From: Chloroflexota bacterium
GTDB lineage: Bacteria > Chloroflexota > Ktedonobacteria > Ktedonobacterales > JACDGC01
Length of the DNA: 52,060 bases
Reading direction: 5' to 3'
Assembly: GCA_021778805.1 (NCBI GenBank)
Contig: JAJYBV010000010.1
Location: forward strand, 1-52,060
Shown here one piece after another: positions 32,903 through 43,350 of this stretch. The position numbers and the translations under genes were made by a program. The notes beneath the pieces are model-generated. The model worked only from the letters and a program-made list of their open reading frames with translations, was not told where the DNA came from and ran no database searches. Every line of letters starts with the position of its first letter. Position 1 is the stretch's first letter.

Positions 32903-33925
32903 ATGACACAAAAATCAGCGTTTACCGTAATGACTTATAATATTTTATTCGGCGGACAAAATCGTATTTCAAACATCGAAACTGTTATTCGGTCAGTCAA
33001 TCCAGATATTTTGGGCGTACAAGAAGCAAATGATCCGCAACAGCTAGCCGGCCTTGCCGATCGTCTGGGAATGAATTATCAAATCGGACTTGTAAAGTCT
33101 GGGTTTCATTTGGCAATTTTAACTAAATTCCCCATAGTGTCATTCCAATTATTTGAAAACTCCATTTTCCAAAAGGGACTTATTGAAGCAGTTTTAGATA
33201 TACCCGGTGAAGAACAATATTGGCATATCTATGTCGGCCATTTAACGGCAAACTTTTTCCAGGGATACGCCGCTGAAAAACATCGCGAACGCGAAGTAAA
33301 AGAATACATCGCTATAATGGGATCTGCGCGAAAACAAAAGCGGCCGCATCTGCTGCTGGGCGACTTTAATGCGCTGGCTCCGGGTGAAATGTTTCGCGTC
33401 AACAAATTAATACAGGCAGTGACACAATTTGACCAAGAACGTAAATTGGCAAATGAAAAAGCGCAGGGATTGCCGCATTTAAATTATATTATTCCCCCTG
33501 CGCTAAGACCTTTTGCGCCTCTGATTCGCGGCATAGCAAACACAAAACCTTTGGCGGCGGCAATGAATACAGCGGTTAACTCACTGATACCACGCAAAGC
33601 TTCGCGCGCACTGCTCGATACTGATTATATCGATTGCCTGGCCATGTATTACGGTCCGAAAGATGTGCCGCCAACCTGCCCGAATCCCCAGCCAGCCGGA
33701 CGTATAGATTATATATGGGCGGATATTCGCGCCGCGCTTCGTGTAAAGCAGTGCAAAGTAATTAATTCGGATGATATACCGGAAGCGCGCACCGCGTCCG
33801 ATCACCTTCCGGTTGTGGCGATATTAGCCGGTAAAGCGGCGGCAATAAAATACACGGAATTAGCCGATTCGGCAATTGAAAAGTCATTGGGCGTGGATAC
33901 ACCCACGCAAAGCGCGCATCCCTAA
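32903..33925 (+). CDS. Endonuclease/exonuclease/phosphatase family protein
   Basis: TVMTYNILFGG, DILGVQEAND, LLLGDFNALAPGE, DYIWADI, ASDHLPVVAIL. Confidence 0.92.
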   Translation: MTQKSAFTVMTYNILFGGQNRISNIETVIRSVNPDILGVQEANDPQQLAGLADRLGMNYQIGLVKSGFHLAILTKFPIVSFQLFENSIFQKGLIEAVLDIPGEEQYWHIYVGHLTANFFQGYAAEKHREREVKEYIAIMGSARKQKRPHLLLGDFNALAPGEMFRVNKLIQAVTQFDQERKLANEKAQGLPHLNYIIPPALRPFAPLIRGIANTKPLAAAMNTAVNSLIPRKASRALLDTDYIDCLAMYYGPKDVPPTCPNPQPAGRIDYIWADIRAALRVKQCKVINSDDIPEARTASDHLPVVAILAGKAAAIKYTELADSAIEKSLGVDTPTQSAHP

Positions 33926-33941
33926 GCAAAATGGCGCCGCG

Positions 33942-34535
33942 CTATTTTGCATGCGCCGGAACGCGGGCCTCAACTTTGGGGGATTTTATCGCAGAATACT
34001 CCGGCATGGCGCTTTGCGCGGATTGCATTTCGGCGTTGCGTCGATGAGAGTAATTCAGCCATTCTGTGTACAGCCAAAGAAAATTCTGCAAATCTTCTCC
34101 CGACAAAATTGTTTTGCCGACAGATTGCGTTTGCCGCATGGCGCTCCATGTTTGACTGATAGTTTCACCCATTAAAAAGAATATTTCATCAGCTGAAGCA
34201 ACTTTACGTTTCGCCATCGATCCGGTTAAACTTAAGAAAAAACAAAGCTCACGCAGCGCTTTTTCTCGTTCTGCATAAGATATGTTTGCAGGTAACGCTC
34301 CAGAAACCGAACCGTTTTGGGCATAATCCGGCATACTGCGCTTAGAATAAGTCGAAAATCGAATAATATTGATAGATTCCTGCATTTGAGGATCGCGCAA
34401 TCGTTGCGCTAACTGCAAAGCTGCAATAGTTTGCTGTGAGTACTTCACCCTCATTAATTCTCTCATTAAATATATAATTCCAGCAGCCGCCACGATAAAA
34501 CCTATAATAAGAGTATTGCTAACAGCGGGATTCAT
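33942..34535 (-). CDS. Single-pass membrane protein of unknown function
   Basis: N-terminal TM helix NTLIIGFIVAAAGIIYLM; start MNPAV at 34535. Confidence 0.65.
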   Translation of the reverse strand: MNPAVSNTLIIGFIVAAAGIIYLMRELMRVKYSQQTIAALQLAQRLRDPQMQESINIIRFSTYSKRSMPDYAQNGSVSGALPANISYAEREKALRELCFFLSLTGSMAKRKVASADEIFFLMGETISQTWSAMRQTQSVGKTILSGEDLQNFLWLYTEWLNYSHRRNAEMQSAQSAMPEYSAIKSPKVEARVPAHAK

Positions 34536-34872
34536 GGTATAGACCTCTCTGTCGCGATAAAATGTTGGGCAATTTGCCATATCCACCTATATTATTTACT
34601 ATCAATTCACCGATTGCTTGGGAAAAAAGCTCGGGATGCCCCACGCCCAATGCTTTGCGCGGCAGGTTTTACCCATTGCGCAACCCGTATTCAGATGCTA
34701 GCGAAAGCCCAAAAAATAGATAAAACGGGGAAATTTCGTCTTTAGTATATATTAAATATCGGTTTCGGTCAAAGGAATATGAATATTGGTGGTAACAAGC
34801 GCCGCCGCAATCCGAATTTCATCGTTGCGGCGGCTGGTTCTTGTGCATATTAAAGCAATGCTGCCCAGCAAA

Positions 34873-35952
34873 TTATTCTGCTGCTTCGGCGTCTTCAAAT
34901 TCATCGGCGTCTTCAACCGCCGAGCCTTTCATTTCACCGGGAGCCGCAATAGAGCGAATTTGCCGTTCGATATCCAATGTTAATTCCGGGTTATGTCGCA
35001 AATAATCCTTAGCGTTTTCGCGCCCCTGCCCTAGCCGGTTCTCTCCCATCGTAAACCATGCGCCGCTTTTCTTAACCAAACCCATGCTTAACCCAATATC
35101 CAGCAAATCGCCCTCGCGGGAAATACCTTCATTAAACATAATGTCAAATTCGGCGATGCGGAACGGCGCGGCAACTTTATTTTTTACCACCTTCACTTTC
35201 ACTCTATTTCCAACAATATCCGTGCCCTGTTTAATAGAATCTGTCCGGCGAATATCAAGTCTAACAGATGAATAAAATTTCAGTGCGCGGCCGCCTGGTG
35301 TTGTTTCAGGATTACCAAACATAACCCCTACTTTTTCGCGCAATTGGTTTGTAAAAATTACCGCAGTTTGGGTGTTATTAATTGCGCCGGTCAATTTACG
35401 CAACGCCTGGCTCATTAACCGCGCCTGCAAGCCAACATGAGCGTCTCCCATTTCGCCTTCCAATTCTGCCCTGGGAACCAGCGCCGCAACCGAATCGATA
35501 ACTATCACGTCTACCGCGCCGCTGCGAACCAGCATTTCGGCAATTTCCAGACCTTGTTCACCGGTATCCGGCTGAGAGATGTATAGATTATTGATAACCA
35601 CACCGCACCGCTCTGCGTATGCGGGGTCTAAAGCGTGCTCTGCATCGATATATGCCGCCACACCGCCGGCTGCTTGCGCGTTAGCGATAACATGCTGGCA
35701 AACTGTCGTTTTGCCGCTGGATTCCGGTCCATAAATTTCAGTAATGCGCCCCTTGGGAATGCCGCCGACACCTAAAGCAATATCCAACGAGATTGACCCA
35801 GTGGGTATTACTCCTTTTTCAGCCATCATTTTGATATCGCCAAGTTTCATAATTGCGCCTTTACCATAGCGTCTTTCGATTTGCCCCATGGTAGTATCTA
35901 AAGCGCGTTCTTTTTCAGTTCCCGTGTCTTTTGCTGCTTTATCTGCTGGCAT
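34873..35952 (-). CDS. recA: Recombinase A
   Basis: [83 protein letters not shown]. Confidence 0.99.
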   Translation of the reverse strand: MPADKAAKDTGTEKERALDTTMGQIERRYGKGAIMKLGDIKMMAEKGVIPTGSISLDIALGVGGIPKGRITEIYGPESSGKTTVCQHVIANAQAAGGVAAYIDAEHALDPAYAERCGVVINNLYISQPDTGEQGLEIAEMLVRSGAVDVIVIDSVAALVPRAELEGEMGDAHVGLQARLMSQALRKLTGAINNTQTAVIFTNQLREKVGVMFGNPETTPGGRALKFYSSVRLDIRRTDSIKQGTDIVGNRVKVKVVKNKVAAPFRIAEFDIMFNEGISREGDLLDIGLSMGLVKKSGAWFTMGENRLGQGRENAKDYLRHNPELTLDIERQIRSIAAPGEMKGSAVEDADEFEDAEAAE

Positions 35953-36209
35953 ATTGTAAGTAGCTCCTTAAAAATCGATTACTCTGCTTTCAATAGGTAT
36001 CATATAATATCTATCTGAAAATCATAACTGGTGATTTTCAGGCTATTGATGTACTCCGCACAAACTGACTTTTCAATAGCACAAATGGCGCCTTTCTTTC
36101 AGAACAATTGTACCACATTCAAATCAAAAGATCCACTCCACAGTATCTTAGTTACTACCCCACAAAAGAAGCAGGCTACCGCCCATTATGTATTCCCGGC
36201 TTCCTACAC

Positions 36210-36510
36210 CTCGCGGTACACATGGGTAGAGGTGGGGACAAGCCACATGTTTCATCGTGTGGTGTTCGTTTTATAGCTGCCTGGCTACCTACACCGTGCG
36301 GTACACAAGCGCCGCAACATAATATTTGTTTTAAAATAACCACCTCGCAGTACACATTGAGGCCATGCAATCCGGTAGGGGCGACCCTTGCGGTCGCCCT
36401 TGCTGCCAAGCAATCAATACTGCTTTAGGAATATTGTTTAAAAATTTAAATTTTTTGGGAGGCACCCCAATCCCCGCGCAAGGGGCTGCCGACCTTACGT
36501 AACCCTGATT
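36210..36510 (-). repeat. Dispersed multi-hairpin repeat, copy 6 (divergent ends)
   Basis: CATGCAATCCGGTAGGGGCGACCCTTGCGGTCGCCCTTGCTGCC ... GGGAGGCACCCCAATCCCCGCGCAAGGGGCTGCC. Confidence 0.82.
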
Positions 36511-36847
36511 TTATAGCTGCGCGGCCACCAATATGTCCCTAAGAATATTTTTTTAATAAATATTTTTGTGGACAGACGGCGCAATATTGCTCTTGGCTTT
36601 ACCCTCTGAGTAGTTACCCTATCTGATATAGTGGAAGTAGAATAATTTTTGTAACAGCCGCCAAAGCAGTTACGCTGTTGGCCGGTAAAATAATCCAAAG
36701 ATATGGTAAAACTCATAGTTCCGGTTAATCAGTGAACGCAAGAAATACATAACATTGGCAAAACAGCAGCCAAACCATCCGGGAATACACATGTGCGATT
36801 GTATAATGTTGCAGCAAACGGATGGTTATTGATATTTCACAAAGAAA

Positions 36848-36913
36848 GAAGGACTCGCCAAATGGCGGGCAGGTATTGCCCCTCCACAATCCACAAGGAA
36901 TGGGGGAGTCTTC
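36848..36913 (+). promoter_or_regulatory. Candidate cloverleaf-like structured leader directly upstream of pfkA
   Basis: Closing GAAGGACTC/GAGTCTTC; inside GCC-aaat-GGC, GGGCA-ggtat-TGCCC and CTCCA...TGGGG hairpins; purine-rich GGGGGAG is within the stem. Confidence 0.4.
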
Positions 36914-36925
36914 ATACCTGAATTG

Positions 36926-37900
36926 ATGATGAAAAAGATTGCGATTTTAACATCGGGCGGAGATGCACCCGGCATGAATGCGGCAATTCGCTCTATAACA
37001 CGCTGCGCAATAGAACAAGATTGGAGTGTGTATGGTGTTCACGGCGGCTATAATGGACTGATGAATGGAGCTTTTGCGCCTTTAACCGCCCGTTCGGTCG
37101 GTGGCATTATGCAGCGCGGCGGCACTATGCTGGGAAGCGTTCGTTCCAAAGAATTTATGACAGAAGATGGCCGAAAAAAAGCCGCGGAAACACTGCAAAA
37201 TCAAAATATCACTGGCGTTGTTGTCATTGGTGGCAATGGGTCGCAAACCGGCGCCTATGCGCTTTCACAATTAGGCATACAGGTCGTTGGGGTTGCCTCT
37301 ACCATTGATAACGATCTTACCGGCAGTGATATTACCATCGGTGTAGATACCGCAATGAATATTGGACTTGAAGCAATGGATCGCCTGAAAACCACTGCGT
37401 CTTCACACCATCGGGCATTTTTGCTTGAAGTGATGGGCCGCGGCTGCGGATATTTGGCGCTGATGATTGGCATAACCGGCGGCGCCGAAGTTGTAGTCAT
37501 TCCGGAAATTGAATTAAACCCCGAAGAAGTAGCTCAGCAGCTTCGCGCCGCTTATGATCGCGGCAAAGAGCATGCGGTTGCGGTAGTGGCTGAAGGCGCA
37601 AAATATAACGCCGAAAAATTAATTGCATATTTTCGTGAACATGAGGTTCGTATTGGATTTGAACTGCGTTCCACTACCTTGGGACACGTACAGCGCGGTG
37701 GCGCGCCAACAGCGTTTGATCGGCTGTTGGGCACACGGCTTGGCGCCGGCGCAGTAGAAGCGCTTCAGCAAGGCAAAACAGGAGTTGTAGTTGGCTTGCA
37801 AGGCAATGTTGTTACGACCACCCCGCTTGAAGAAGTGGCCGGTAAAACCAAATCAATTGATCCGAAATTGTTCCAACTGGCGCATACTCTAAGCATATAG
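36926..37900 (+). CDS. pfkA: ATP-dependent 6-phosphofructokinase
   Basis: ILTSGGDAPGMNAAIR, GGNGSQTGA, STIDNDLTGSDITIGVDTA, LEVMGRGCGYLAL, LGHVQRGGAPTAFDR. Confidence 0.96.
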   Translation: MMKKIAILTSGGDAPGMNAAIRSITRCAIEQDWSVYGVHGGYNGLMNGAFAPLTARSVGGIMQRGGTMLGSVRSKEFMTEDGRKKAAETLQNQNITGVVVIGGNGSQTGAYALSQLGIQVVGVASTIDNDLTGSDITIGVDTAMNIGLEAMDRLKTTASSHHRAFLLEVMGRGCGYLALMIGITGGAEVVVIPEIELNPEEVAQQLRAAYDRGKEHAVAVVAEGAKYNAEKLIAYFREHEVRIGFELRSTTLGHVQRGGAPTAFDRLLGTRLGAGAVEALQQGKTGVVVGLQGNVVTTTPLEEVAGKTKSIDPKLFQLAHTLSI

Positions 37901-38113
37901 CGGTGTGTTGCAGATTTCACATGGTTTTTACCAATTTCTGTTAAAATAGTATAAATACACTAAACTATAGCAAGCAACCAAATAGCAATGGTAGAACAAT
38001 AGCAGGATTTTTGCCGGCAATACCACGAAATTCGGAAAGCAATGTTGCCAAATTCCGCAAGATACGGTATAGTGTATGATAGATATCTAACAATTGGGGG
38101 TTATCTGCGTTTT

Positions 38114-38911
38114 ATGCATCCGTTTTTTTTAAGTTTTGTATTCGATTGGGTTGTAGGCGGCTCATCATTTCTCGCCTCTACGGTAGAATTTGTTGAAGCG
38201 TTTACTATTGTACTTGTCGTGGGAATAACCATTAATTGGCGCAGCTCAATATTTGGCGCGATCTTGGCGTCCTTGGCGCTGGCCGTATTGGTGGCAATTT
38301 TTGGCGTATCGCTGGTGCGCTTTGTGCCGCTTTCCATTTTACGCTTAGTAGTAGGCTTTATCCTAGTGCTTTTCGGCATGAAGTGGCTGAAAAAAGCTAC
38401 TTTACGCTATAGCGGCAGAAAAGCGCTGCACGATGAAGAAGCCATATATGAAGAGGAAATGGCTCAGCTGAAAGCCAAAGGCGAAGTTATTCCTCAAAAA
38501 TTAAACCCGTTTGGTGTGGTCACATCCTTTAAAAGTGTGCTGCTGGAAGGGTTGGAAGTGGCATTTATTGTTATCACCTTTGGATCTACCGGCAGCAGTG
38601 TAGCCTCCGCTGGATCCAGCGCATTAGTATCTGCTATAATCGGCGCGGCAGCTGCACTGGTGATGGTGGGCGGTTTAGGCGCCGCAATCCGTGCGCCGTT
38701 AACCAAAGTTCCCGAAAATACCCTGAAATATGTGGTTGGCGTTATGCTGGCGTCCTTTGGCACATTCTGGGGCGGCGAAGGTTTGGGTATAGTTTGGCCA
38801 GGCAGCGACGCAATTCTATTTGGGCTGATTTTATTTTATCTTTTAGTAACGGTGCTGTTGATTCAAATTTTGCGGCCCGCTTCAGCAAAAACAGCGCAAA
38901 CTGCAGCGTAA
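38114..38911 (+). CDS. Predicted polytopic membrane protein (COG4280-like)
   Basis: FLASTVEFVEAFTIVLVVG and VLLEGLEVAFIVITFG repeated E-containing TM motifs; start at 38114 (MHPFFLSF). Confidence 0.65.
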   Translation: MHPFFLSFVFDWVVGGSSFLASTVEFVEAFTIVLVVGITINWRSSIFGAILASLALAVLVAIFGVSLVRFVPLSILRLVVGFILVLFGMKWLKKATLRYSGRKALHDEEAIYEEEMAQLKAKGEVIPQKLNPFGVVTSFKSVLLEGLEVAFIVITFGSTGSSVASAGSSALVSAIIGAAAALVMVGGLGAAIRAPLTKVPENTLKYVVGVMLASFGTFWGGEGLGIVWPGSDAILFGLILFYLLVTVLLIQILRPASAKTAQTAA

Positions 38912-38928
38912 TGAAAGGTGAATAATCT

Positions 38929-39147
38929 ATGCAACAAGTTTTTGGTGTAATAAAAGCTATATACAACTTTTTTGTTGGTGATATGGTTATTTTAATCGGC
39001 GCATTTGCTGTGTTTATCATCGCCGCAGGTTTGCTGAAAATTGAACCAAACTCTACCATATCGGGGGTAATTGGCGCATTTGTAGCCGTAGGTATGGCTG
39101 CTGCGCTCGGCTTCTCGCTGTACAGAGAAATACAGCCGCACAAATAA
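38929..39147 (+). CDS. 72-aa small membrane protein
   Basis: Two hydrophobic helices; 17 bp after the preceding membrane protein gene. Confidence 0.65.
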   Translation: MQQVFGVIKAIYNFFVGDMVILIGAFAVFIIAAGLLKIEPNSTISGVIGAFVAVGMAAALGFSLYREIQPHK

Positions 39148-39281
39148 ATTATCTGTGCCTCACAGGCAATTAAAACATTTGGTTTCTCATTTATATGAGT
39201 TTGATGAGCGGAACTTTCTTTTAAATACCGTGCGCTGCAACAATAGGTTTTGCCGCATTTGTTGAATACGCACACTGCAAA

Positions 39282-39315
39282 GCAGATCTCCTTCTTTGTA
39301 TGGAATGAGATCTGT
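39282..39315. terminator. Hairpin, possible terminator
   Basis: GCAGATCTC...GAGATCTGT followed by TTATTG. Confidence 0.45.
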
Positions 39316-39450
39316 TTATTGTATTTATAGGTAAAAAAGGCCGAATATCTTGCAAGACAGATACTTTTACTATTGCCAAAATAGCGCTCATTTTGTTTTG
39401 ATACTACTCATATACGTACTTTTAAGTTTAAAGAACACAGGATTTTTTCA

Positions 39451-41088
39451 ATGCGATTAGAATACAAATGGCAGGCAACACTTATCGTTGCCATGGGCCT
39501 CTTTATGGCAGTGCTGGATAATACAGTAGTGAACGTTGCGCTGCCCAGTATCGATAACTTTTTTCATGTAGCAAATTATAACGATGTTGTATGGGTTGCT
39601 ACGGCGTATTTTCTTGCGCAAGCCGCGGTTATACCAGCGGTAGGCAATTTAAGTGATATATTTGGATCTAAAATTGTCTTTCTCATAGGTCTTGCTTGCT
39701 TTACGCTTGGCTCAGGCTTATGCGTTATTGCCCCTAATTTAGGGTTTCTCATAGCATTCAGGGTGTTTCAAGGATTAGGCGGCGGGGCGCTGCTGCCAAT
39801 TGTATACGCAATTGCCTTCAAGCAATTTCCACCCTATCAGAGGGGAATGGTATCTGCAACTATCGGTGTTCCGGTATTGCTGGCGCCGGCATTTGGCCCA
39901 ACAATTGGCGGTTATTTAACATCATACTTTGATTGGCGCGCTATTTTTATGGTGAATTTGCCAATCGGTGTATTAGTGTTTTTATTGGGATCCTTCATAT
40001 TAAAAGGGCGCGCCGCAGAACAGCAATCTGAATTACAGCAGAAGCCGGCAAATCAAGTTAAAAAACCATTCGACTTTTTGGGGCTTTTCTTGGCTATGTC
40101 TGGCGTAACTTCGCTTGTATACGGCATTTCACTCGCCTCGATAAATGGTTGGGCTGATGAAACTGTCAGAATCTCCATGATAACCGGAGCAGGAATTCTG
40201 GTTGTTTTCATTCTGGTAGAATTGTTTGTCGCAAAAGATCCGGTTATGGATTTAAGATTGTTCCGACATTATTCCTTTAGTATTGGTAACGTCCTTATAG
40301 GATTTATCGGAGCATTCTTTTTTGGCAGCGTTATGCTGTTTCCAATATTTTTCCAAAACGGTCTGGGATATTCACCGCTGAATTCCGGGGAAATATTTAT
40401 TTTGCAAGGATTAACTACCACATTTGGTGTATTTCTCTCCGGAAGGCTGTATAATAAAATCGGCCCCAGAGCATTAGTTGCTTTAGGCATATTTCTGGTT
40501 GCCATTTCCAGTTTAGGGTTAACCAATCTCAGTTTGTCAACTACAGGCTGGTCAATACAGGGATGGCTGGTTTTACGCGGTTTTGGCTTTGGCATAACCA
40601 ACACACCATTACAAACTTTTATTTTGTCGCGAGTAGAAAATATTCATTTAGCCAGAGCTTCATCGTTGGTAAGCGTTATGCGGCAAATATTTTCTGCCAT
40701 TGGCGTGGCTTGGATAACCACCTATTTTGCTCAGCAGGCAGGTACCCACGGCCAATCAATCGCTCAAACAATACAGTCACAACTAGCAGCGCATCCGCCA
40801 ACCGGGGTCGCCGCTCAATGCATATCGCAATTTAGCGCGCATGGGCAAACCGCTATTACAAACTGTATCGGTAACTATATAGCTACCAACGCTCTGATCG
40901 CCGGAGTAAACGATACTTTTACTATCGTAATGTATTTTCTGTTCATCGGCGCGCTCATTGCTTTGTTCATCGGTCGAGATATTAATGTGCAAAAATTGAA
41001 GCAATCTTTAAAAGCTGGTTTGCCAACAGATACACAATTTTCAGCAGATTCTGACAGAGATGAGATTCCTATGTTTGCCGGAGAATAA
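39451..41088 (+). CDS. MFS transporter, DHA2/EmrB-type
   Basis: LFMAVLDNTVVNVALPSI, FRVFQGLGGGALLPI, GPTIGGYLTSYFDWRAIFMVNLPIGV. Confidence 0.94.
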   Translation: MRLEYKWQATLIVAMGLFMAVLDNTVVNVALPSIDNFFHVANYNDVVWVATAYFLAQAAVIPAVGNLSDIFGSKIVFLIGLACFTLGSGLCVIAPNLGFLIAFRVFQGLGGGALLPIVYAIAFKQFPPYQRGMVSATIGVPVLLAPAFGPTIGGYLTSYFDWRAIFMVNLPIGVLVFLLGSFILKGRAAEQQSELQQKPANQVKKPFDFLGLFLAMSGVTSLVYGISLASINGWADETVRISMITGAGILVVFILVELFVAKDPVMDLRLFRHYSFSIGNVLIGFIGAFFFGSVMLFPIFFQNGLGYSPLNSGEIFILQGLTTTFGVFLSGRLYNKIGPRALVALGIFLVAISSLGLTNLSLSTTGWSIQGWLVLRGFGFGITNTPLQTFILSRVENIHLARASSLVSVMRQIFSAIGVAWITTYFAQQAGTHGQSIAQTIQSQLAAHPPTGVAAQCISQFSAHGQTAITNCIGNYIATNALIAGVNDTFTIVMYFLFIGALIALFIGRDINVQKLKQSLKAGLPTDTQFSADSDRDEIPMFAGE

Positions 41089-41108
41089 CAAATGGAAGGG
41101 CATGTTGT

Positions 41109-42260
41109 ATGATCTATGACGCAGCCGTTATCGGCGCAGGAGCAATGGGATCCGCCGCGTTGTGGAGATGCAGCATGCGCGGCGCAAAAGTAATCGGATT
41201 TGAACAGTTCTATCCTGGCAACGACAAAGGCTCTTCGTATGGTGAATCGCGAATGATCCACGCCGTCAGCTTTGCAGATCCATATTACACGCCATTTGTT
41301 TTACAATCAATGCATATCTGGCGCGAATTAGAGGATGTCTGTGGTCTTTCACTTGTGCGCAGCAACGGGGCGCTGATAACTGCGACGGCTGATTCTGTTT
41401 TTCTGCAAAAAACGGAGCAAAGCGCACAAGAACACCAAGTGCCCTATACATTACTGACCAGCGTTGAGCACAACACGAAATATCCCCAGCGAATAGTGCG
41501 TGACAATGAAATTACGCTGTACGAAAAAAACGCCGGTTTTGCGCTGCCTGAAGCTTGTATTGTAAATATGGCTGAACAAGCGCTACTACACGGCGCCGAT
41601 ATACGCAGCGGCGCAAAAGTAACCAATATTGCTTGGAAAACCGATACCGCTGTTATTTCCGCTGAACACACTGAATTTAAGGCGCGCCGGGTAATTTTTT
41701 GCGCCGGCGCATGGACCAAATGGCTGATTCCGGATTTGCACTTGCCGCTGGAAGTAGAAAGACAAGTGCAATTTTGGACGTTGCCGTGCCGCGCAGAAGA
41801 CGCTGAACCCGGTGGAGATTTTGCGCCAGAACAGTTTCCGGTATTTCTGCACGAATACGCTCCTGATTCACTAATGTTCGGCTATCCGTCATTAGATTCC
41901 CGAACAATAAAATTAGTTGCGCGCCAAACCGGCCAAATTACTCACCCCGATATGCTGGATCGCATCGCGCACCAGGAAGACGCCGAGGTAGTTACGGCGT
42001 ATATCAATACATTTCTGCCAGGATTAATACCCGAGCCGTTAAACGCCAAAGTGTGCATGTATACCAATACCCCCGATAAACGTTTTATTCTTGGCGCACC
42101 AAACGCATACCCCACCGCAATTCTCCTTGCCGGATTTTCCGGACTGGGCTTTAAATTTGCCCCAATTTTCGGTGATATTGCGGCAGATCTTGCGCTTACA
42201 GGCGCAACTGCTTGGGATATTTCTCAATTTTCCCCCGACCGATTCCAAGAAAATAATTAA
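41109..42260 (+). CDS. FAD-dependent oxidoreductase, N-methyltryptophan/sarcosine oxidase-like
   Basis: YDAAVIGAGAMGSAALWRC, GFEQF, YGESRMI, FCAGAWTKWL, AGFSGLGFKFAPIFG. Confidence 0.88.
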   Translation: MIYDAAVIGAGAMGSAALWRCSMRGAKVIGFEQFYPGNDKGSSYGESRMIHAVSFADPYYTPFVLQSMHIWRELEDVCGLSLVRSNGALITATADSVFLQKTEQSAQEHQVPYTLLTSVEHNTKYPQRIVRDNEITLYEKNAGFALPEACIVNMAEQALLHGADIRSGAKVTNIAWKTDTAVISAEHTEFKARRVIFCAGAWTKWLIPDLHLPLEVERQVQFWTLPCRAEDAEPGGDFAPEQFPVFLHEYAPDSLMFGYPSLDSRTIKLVARQTGQITHPDMLDRIAHQEDAEVVTAYINTFLPGLIPEPLNAKVCMYTNTPDKRFILGAPNAYPTAILLAGFSGLGFKFAPIFGDIAADLALTGATAWDISQFSPDRFQENN

Positions 42261-42281
42261 TCCGCTCTGCATTCAATAACT

Positions 42282-42707
42282 ATTTGGCTAATGAACTTTA
42301 ATATTTTAATCAGGATGAAGACCAACATAGTGGAGTACATTGAGTGCCCATTGTTGAACAAACACTGACCGGCTACACACGGGTGGAGGTGGGGAAACAA
42401 GCCACACGATGAATCGTGTGGTGTTCGTTTTGTGGCCATTTGGCCGCCAATACCGCTCCGAAGCCCAAGCGCCGCCCTATAGCGTTTGTTTTAGAGCATA
42501 CACCGCGCGGTACACCTGAGGCAATGCAATCCGGTAGGGGCGACCCTTGCGGTCGCCTTTGCCACTCGGCAATCACTATTGCCCTGTGAAAGATTTTCAT
42601 AAAAGAGATTTTGGGGACACCCCAAACCCCGCGCAAGGGGCTATCGCCCCTTACGAATCCCTGGTTACGCAGGTATATCTTATCCCTCTTTCATTGTTAA
42701 AGTTCAT
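42282..42707 (-). repeat. Dispersed multi-hairpin repeat, copy 7
   Basis: Starts with inverted arm ATTTGGCTAATGAACTTTAA; ends in TTAAAGTTCATCA; contains all family hairpins. Confidence 0.88.
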
Positions 42708-43014
42708 CATCGTGTGGTGTTCGTTTTGTGGCCACTTGGCCGCCAATACCGCGCCGGAGCAAAAGCATCACCCCATATCGTTTGTTTTAGAGCATACACC
42801 GCACGGTACACATGAGGCAATGCAATCCGGTAGGGGCGACCCTTGCGGTCGCCCTTGCTTTCCGGCTACCAATATTGCTTTGGGAATATTATTTAAAATA
42901 ATAATTTTTGGGGGACACCCCAAACCCCGCGCAAGGGGCATCCGCCCCTTACGAATCCCTGGTTACGCAGGTATATCTTATCCCTCTTTCATTGTTAAAG
43001 TTCATTAGCCAAAT
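42708..43014 (-). repeat. Dispersed multi-hairpin repeat, copy 8 (tandem with copy 7)
   Basis: Near-identical to copy 7 over most of its length; ends in TTAAAGTTCATTAGCCAAAT (42995-43014), perfect reverse complement of 42282-42301. Confidence 0.88.
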
Positions 43015-43350
43015 CTTCATCCAAATCCTCGTGCCAGGTGTATTATTTGTAGCAGAATAATCGTATTTGCAACTAGTCGCATATGCGATAACACTTGATC
43101 TTCATGCATATAATTTTCTACAATGTAGAACGGATATACAGAAACATCATTACTAATGGCCATTGCATGCATGCGTTTAATTGCTGCAAAAACGGATGAA
43201 TCAATATTTTGCAAAGAAATATTGGACAATTTATCTGCATAAAGGTAAAAAACCCATGCAAAAAACCATTATACAAATGCTCGCCGGTAACATTAAGTAT
43301 GTTTCGGCACAGCAGTGACCGCAGGCTGGAAGCGGAAAGGATTGCAGAAC

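Noticed and set aside
36848-36913. tRNA gene upstream of pfkA
   Set aside because: Cloverleaf-like stems but no D-loop/T-loop consensus, wrong stem lengths and no plausible anticodon loop.
43017-43229. 70-aa minus-strand ORF ending 3 bp from the composite repeat
   Set aside because: Only a TTG start, no convincing RBS and no recognised domain; not solid enough to claim as a gene or as a second case of insertion at a gene 3' end.
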